Shown in pieces: positions 14,694 through 15,184 of a stretch of DNA of 15,184 bases. This DNA is from JBMYYE01 sp049609065 (GTDB taxonomy: Bacteria; Pseudomonadota; Alphaproteobacteria; Rhodobacterales; Rhodobacteraceae). The notes below the pieces were generated by a model, which was not told the DNA's origin, ran no database searches, and was given only the letters and a program-made list of their open reading frames with translations. Numbering within the stretch: the first letter of the stretch is position 1; each line of letters begins with the position of its first letter. A program made the translations under genes and the position numbers. The stretch spans positions 1-15,184 of the forward strand of contig JBMYYE010000057.1 in assembly GCA_049609065.1 (NCBI GenBank), written 5' to 3'.

Positions 14694-15184
14694 TCAGTTT
14701 TGCCATGTGCCAAATTGGTCGCGAATTTGTTGTGTCGTTTGATTTAAAAAATCTTGGCCTTGCGCATCCAGCTTACGCTCGAAATCGCCCGGCCTGCCTT
14801 GGCGCCGATGCGCGCGCGGATTGTCCGCTTTGGGTTGGCCCTTTTGATAAAGGTTCGCGATATCAGCCAACAGATCAGGATCTTCGGCCACGCCCAATCC
14901 AGATAAGAAGCGCCTTGACCACGTATGAAAATCCCCATGCATGTCTTCATAGGTGAGAAATGTCACATTTGAATGCGGCAAAAGCTGGGCGGCAAATGTT
15001 GCGTATTTCGGAATATATTCTCGCGCCGCGACTGACAAATACCCCGTAAGGCCCAACTGGCGCGCCCTATTCCGCCGCGTCTGAAAGGCCCGATGTTCCG
15101 TTTGATTTGCAGGATGGGAATGGCTAAATGCAATGGAATAATAAGCGCTTACCATAACATCGCGCGGATCCCGTAGCATAAGAA
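14694..15184 (-). CDS. PAPS-dependent sulfotransferase domain protein, C-terminal part (5' end cut by window)
   Basis: The visible 163 or so codons read off the right edge without a stop, so the ATG at 15177-15179 is an internal Met. LMLRDPRDVMVSAYYS matches the 3'-phosphate-binding segment of P-loop sulfotransferases, where the Arg and the Ser contact PAPS. NVTFLTYEDMHGDF further on is the family's conserved strand-and-helix after it. The P-loop that binds the 5'-phosphosulfate should lie beyond the window. The enzyme would transfer sulfate to a hydroxyl or amino group of a glycan, lipid or other acceptor, which cannot be told here. It converges on the glycosyltransferase gene with 11 bases between stop codons. 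Confidence in the family is good; the substrate is unknown. Confidence 0.82.
   Translation of the reverse strand, partial: LMLRDPRDVMVSAYYSIAFSHSHPANQTEHRAFQTRRNRARQLGLTGYLSVAAREYIPKYATFAAQLLPHSNVTFLTYEDMHGDFHTWSRRFLSGLGVAEDPDLLADIANLYQKGQPKADNPRAHRRQGRPGDFERKLDAQGQDFLNQTTQQIRDQFGTWQN

Noticed and set aside
1..15184. CRISPR array, tRNA or rRNA genes, insertion sequence or phage genes
   Set aside because: I saw no regularly spaced repeats, no tRNA-like sequence, no transposase or integrase, and nearly all bases are explained by the genes listed.

Overview
The window looks like core chromosome of a marine-type alphaproteobacterium of the Rhodobacteraceae (roseobacter side). The main reasons are the dusB(nifR3)-ntrB-ntrC gene order next to the isoprenoid genes ispD/ispF, an NtrC that lacks the sigma-54 contact loop as known for Rhodobacter capsulatus, and a GcvT-fused flavin dehydrogenase. 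Base composition looks balanced (near 50% G+C by eye), modest for this family. The species cannot be named from the sequence.

Layout. (1) Positions 1-3277, minus strand: a tight nitrogen-control operon dusB > ntrB > ntrC, with ntrC running off the left edge. (2) Positions 3471-5599, plus strand: a divergent, overlapping housekeeping operon ispD > ispF > pgpA > cinA/pncC (isoprenoid precursors, phosphatidylglycerol, NAD salvage). (3) Positions 5741-6922, plus: an ammonium channel gene with no glnK beside it. (4) Positions 6923-9946, minus: a large chemoreceptor whose stop codon directly abuts that of amt. (5) Positions 10075-12489, plus: a flavin dehydrogenase of the dimethylglycine/sarcosine type, followed by a good intrinsic terminator. 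(6) Positions 12613-14682, plus: a two-domain protein joining an FkbM-type methyltransferase to a glycosyltransferase. (7) Positions 14694-15184, minus: the 3' part of a sulfotransferase, running off the right edge. The last two genes suggest surface glycan modification. No gap exceeds 300 bases; the longest is the 193-base divergent region between dusB and ispD.

How the parts connect. NtrB/NtrC sense and act on nitrogen status, and Amt brings in ammonium. A dyad TGCC-N9-GGCA lies upstream of both dusB and amt, with a weaker second copy upstream of amt. Its outer spacing, TGC-N11-GCA, equals that of the classical NtrC box. I infer that these are NtrC sites, so that the window holds a small, physically linked nitrogen regulon driven by a sigma-54-independent NtrC. 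The dehydrogenase would release glycine and one-carbon units from methylated glycines. The neighbouring chemoreceptor has no ligand I can identify.

I see no phage, insertion sequence, CRISPR array, tRNA or rRNA, and no clear unknown defence or mobile system. The points most worth following are the NtrC deletion with its candidate boxes, the split ispD/ispF pair, and the methyltransferase-glycosyltransferase fusion with its A-rich linker.
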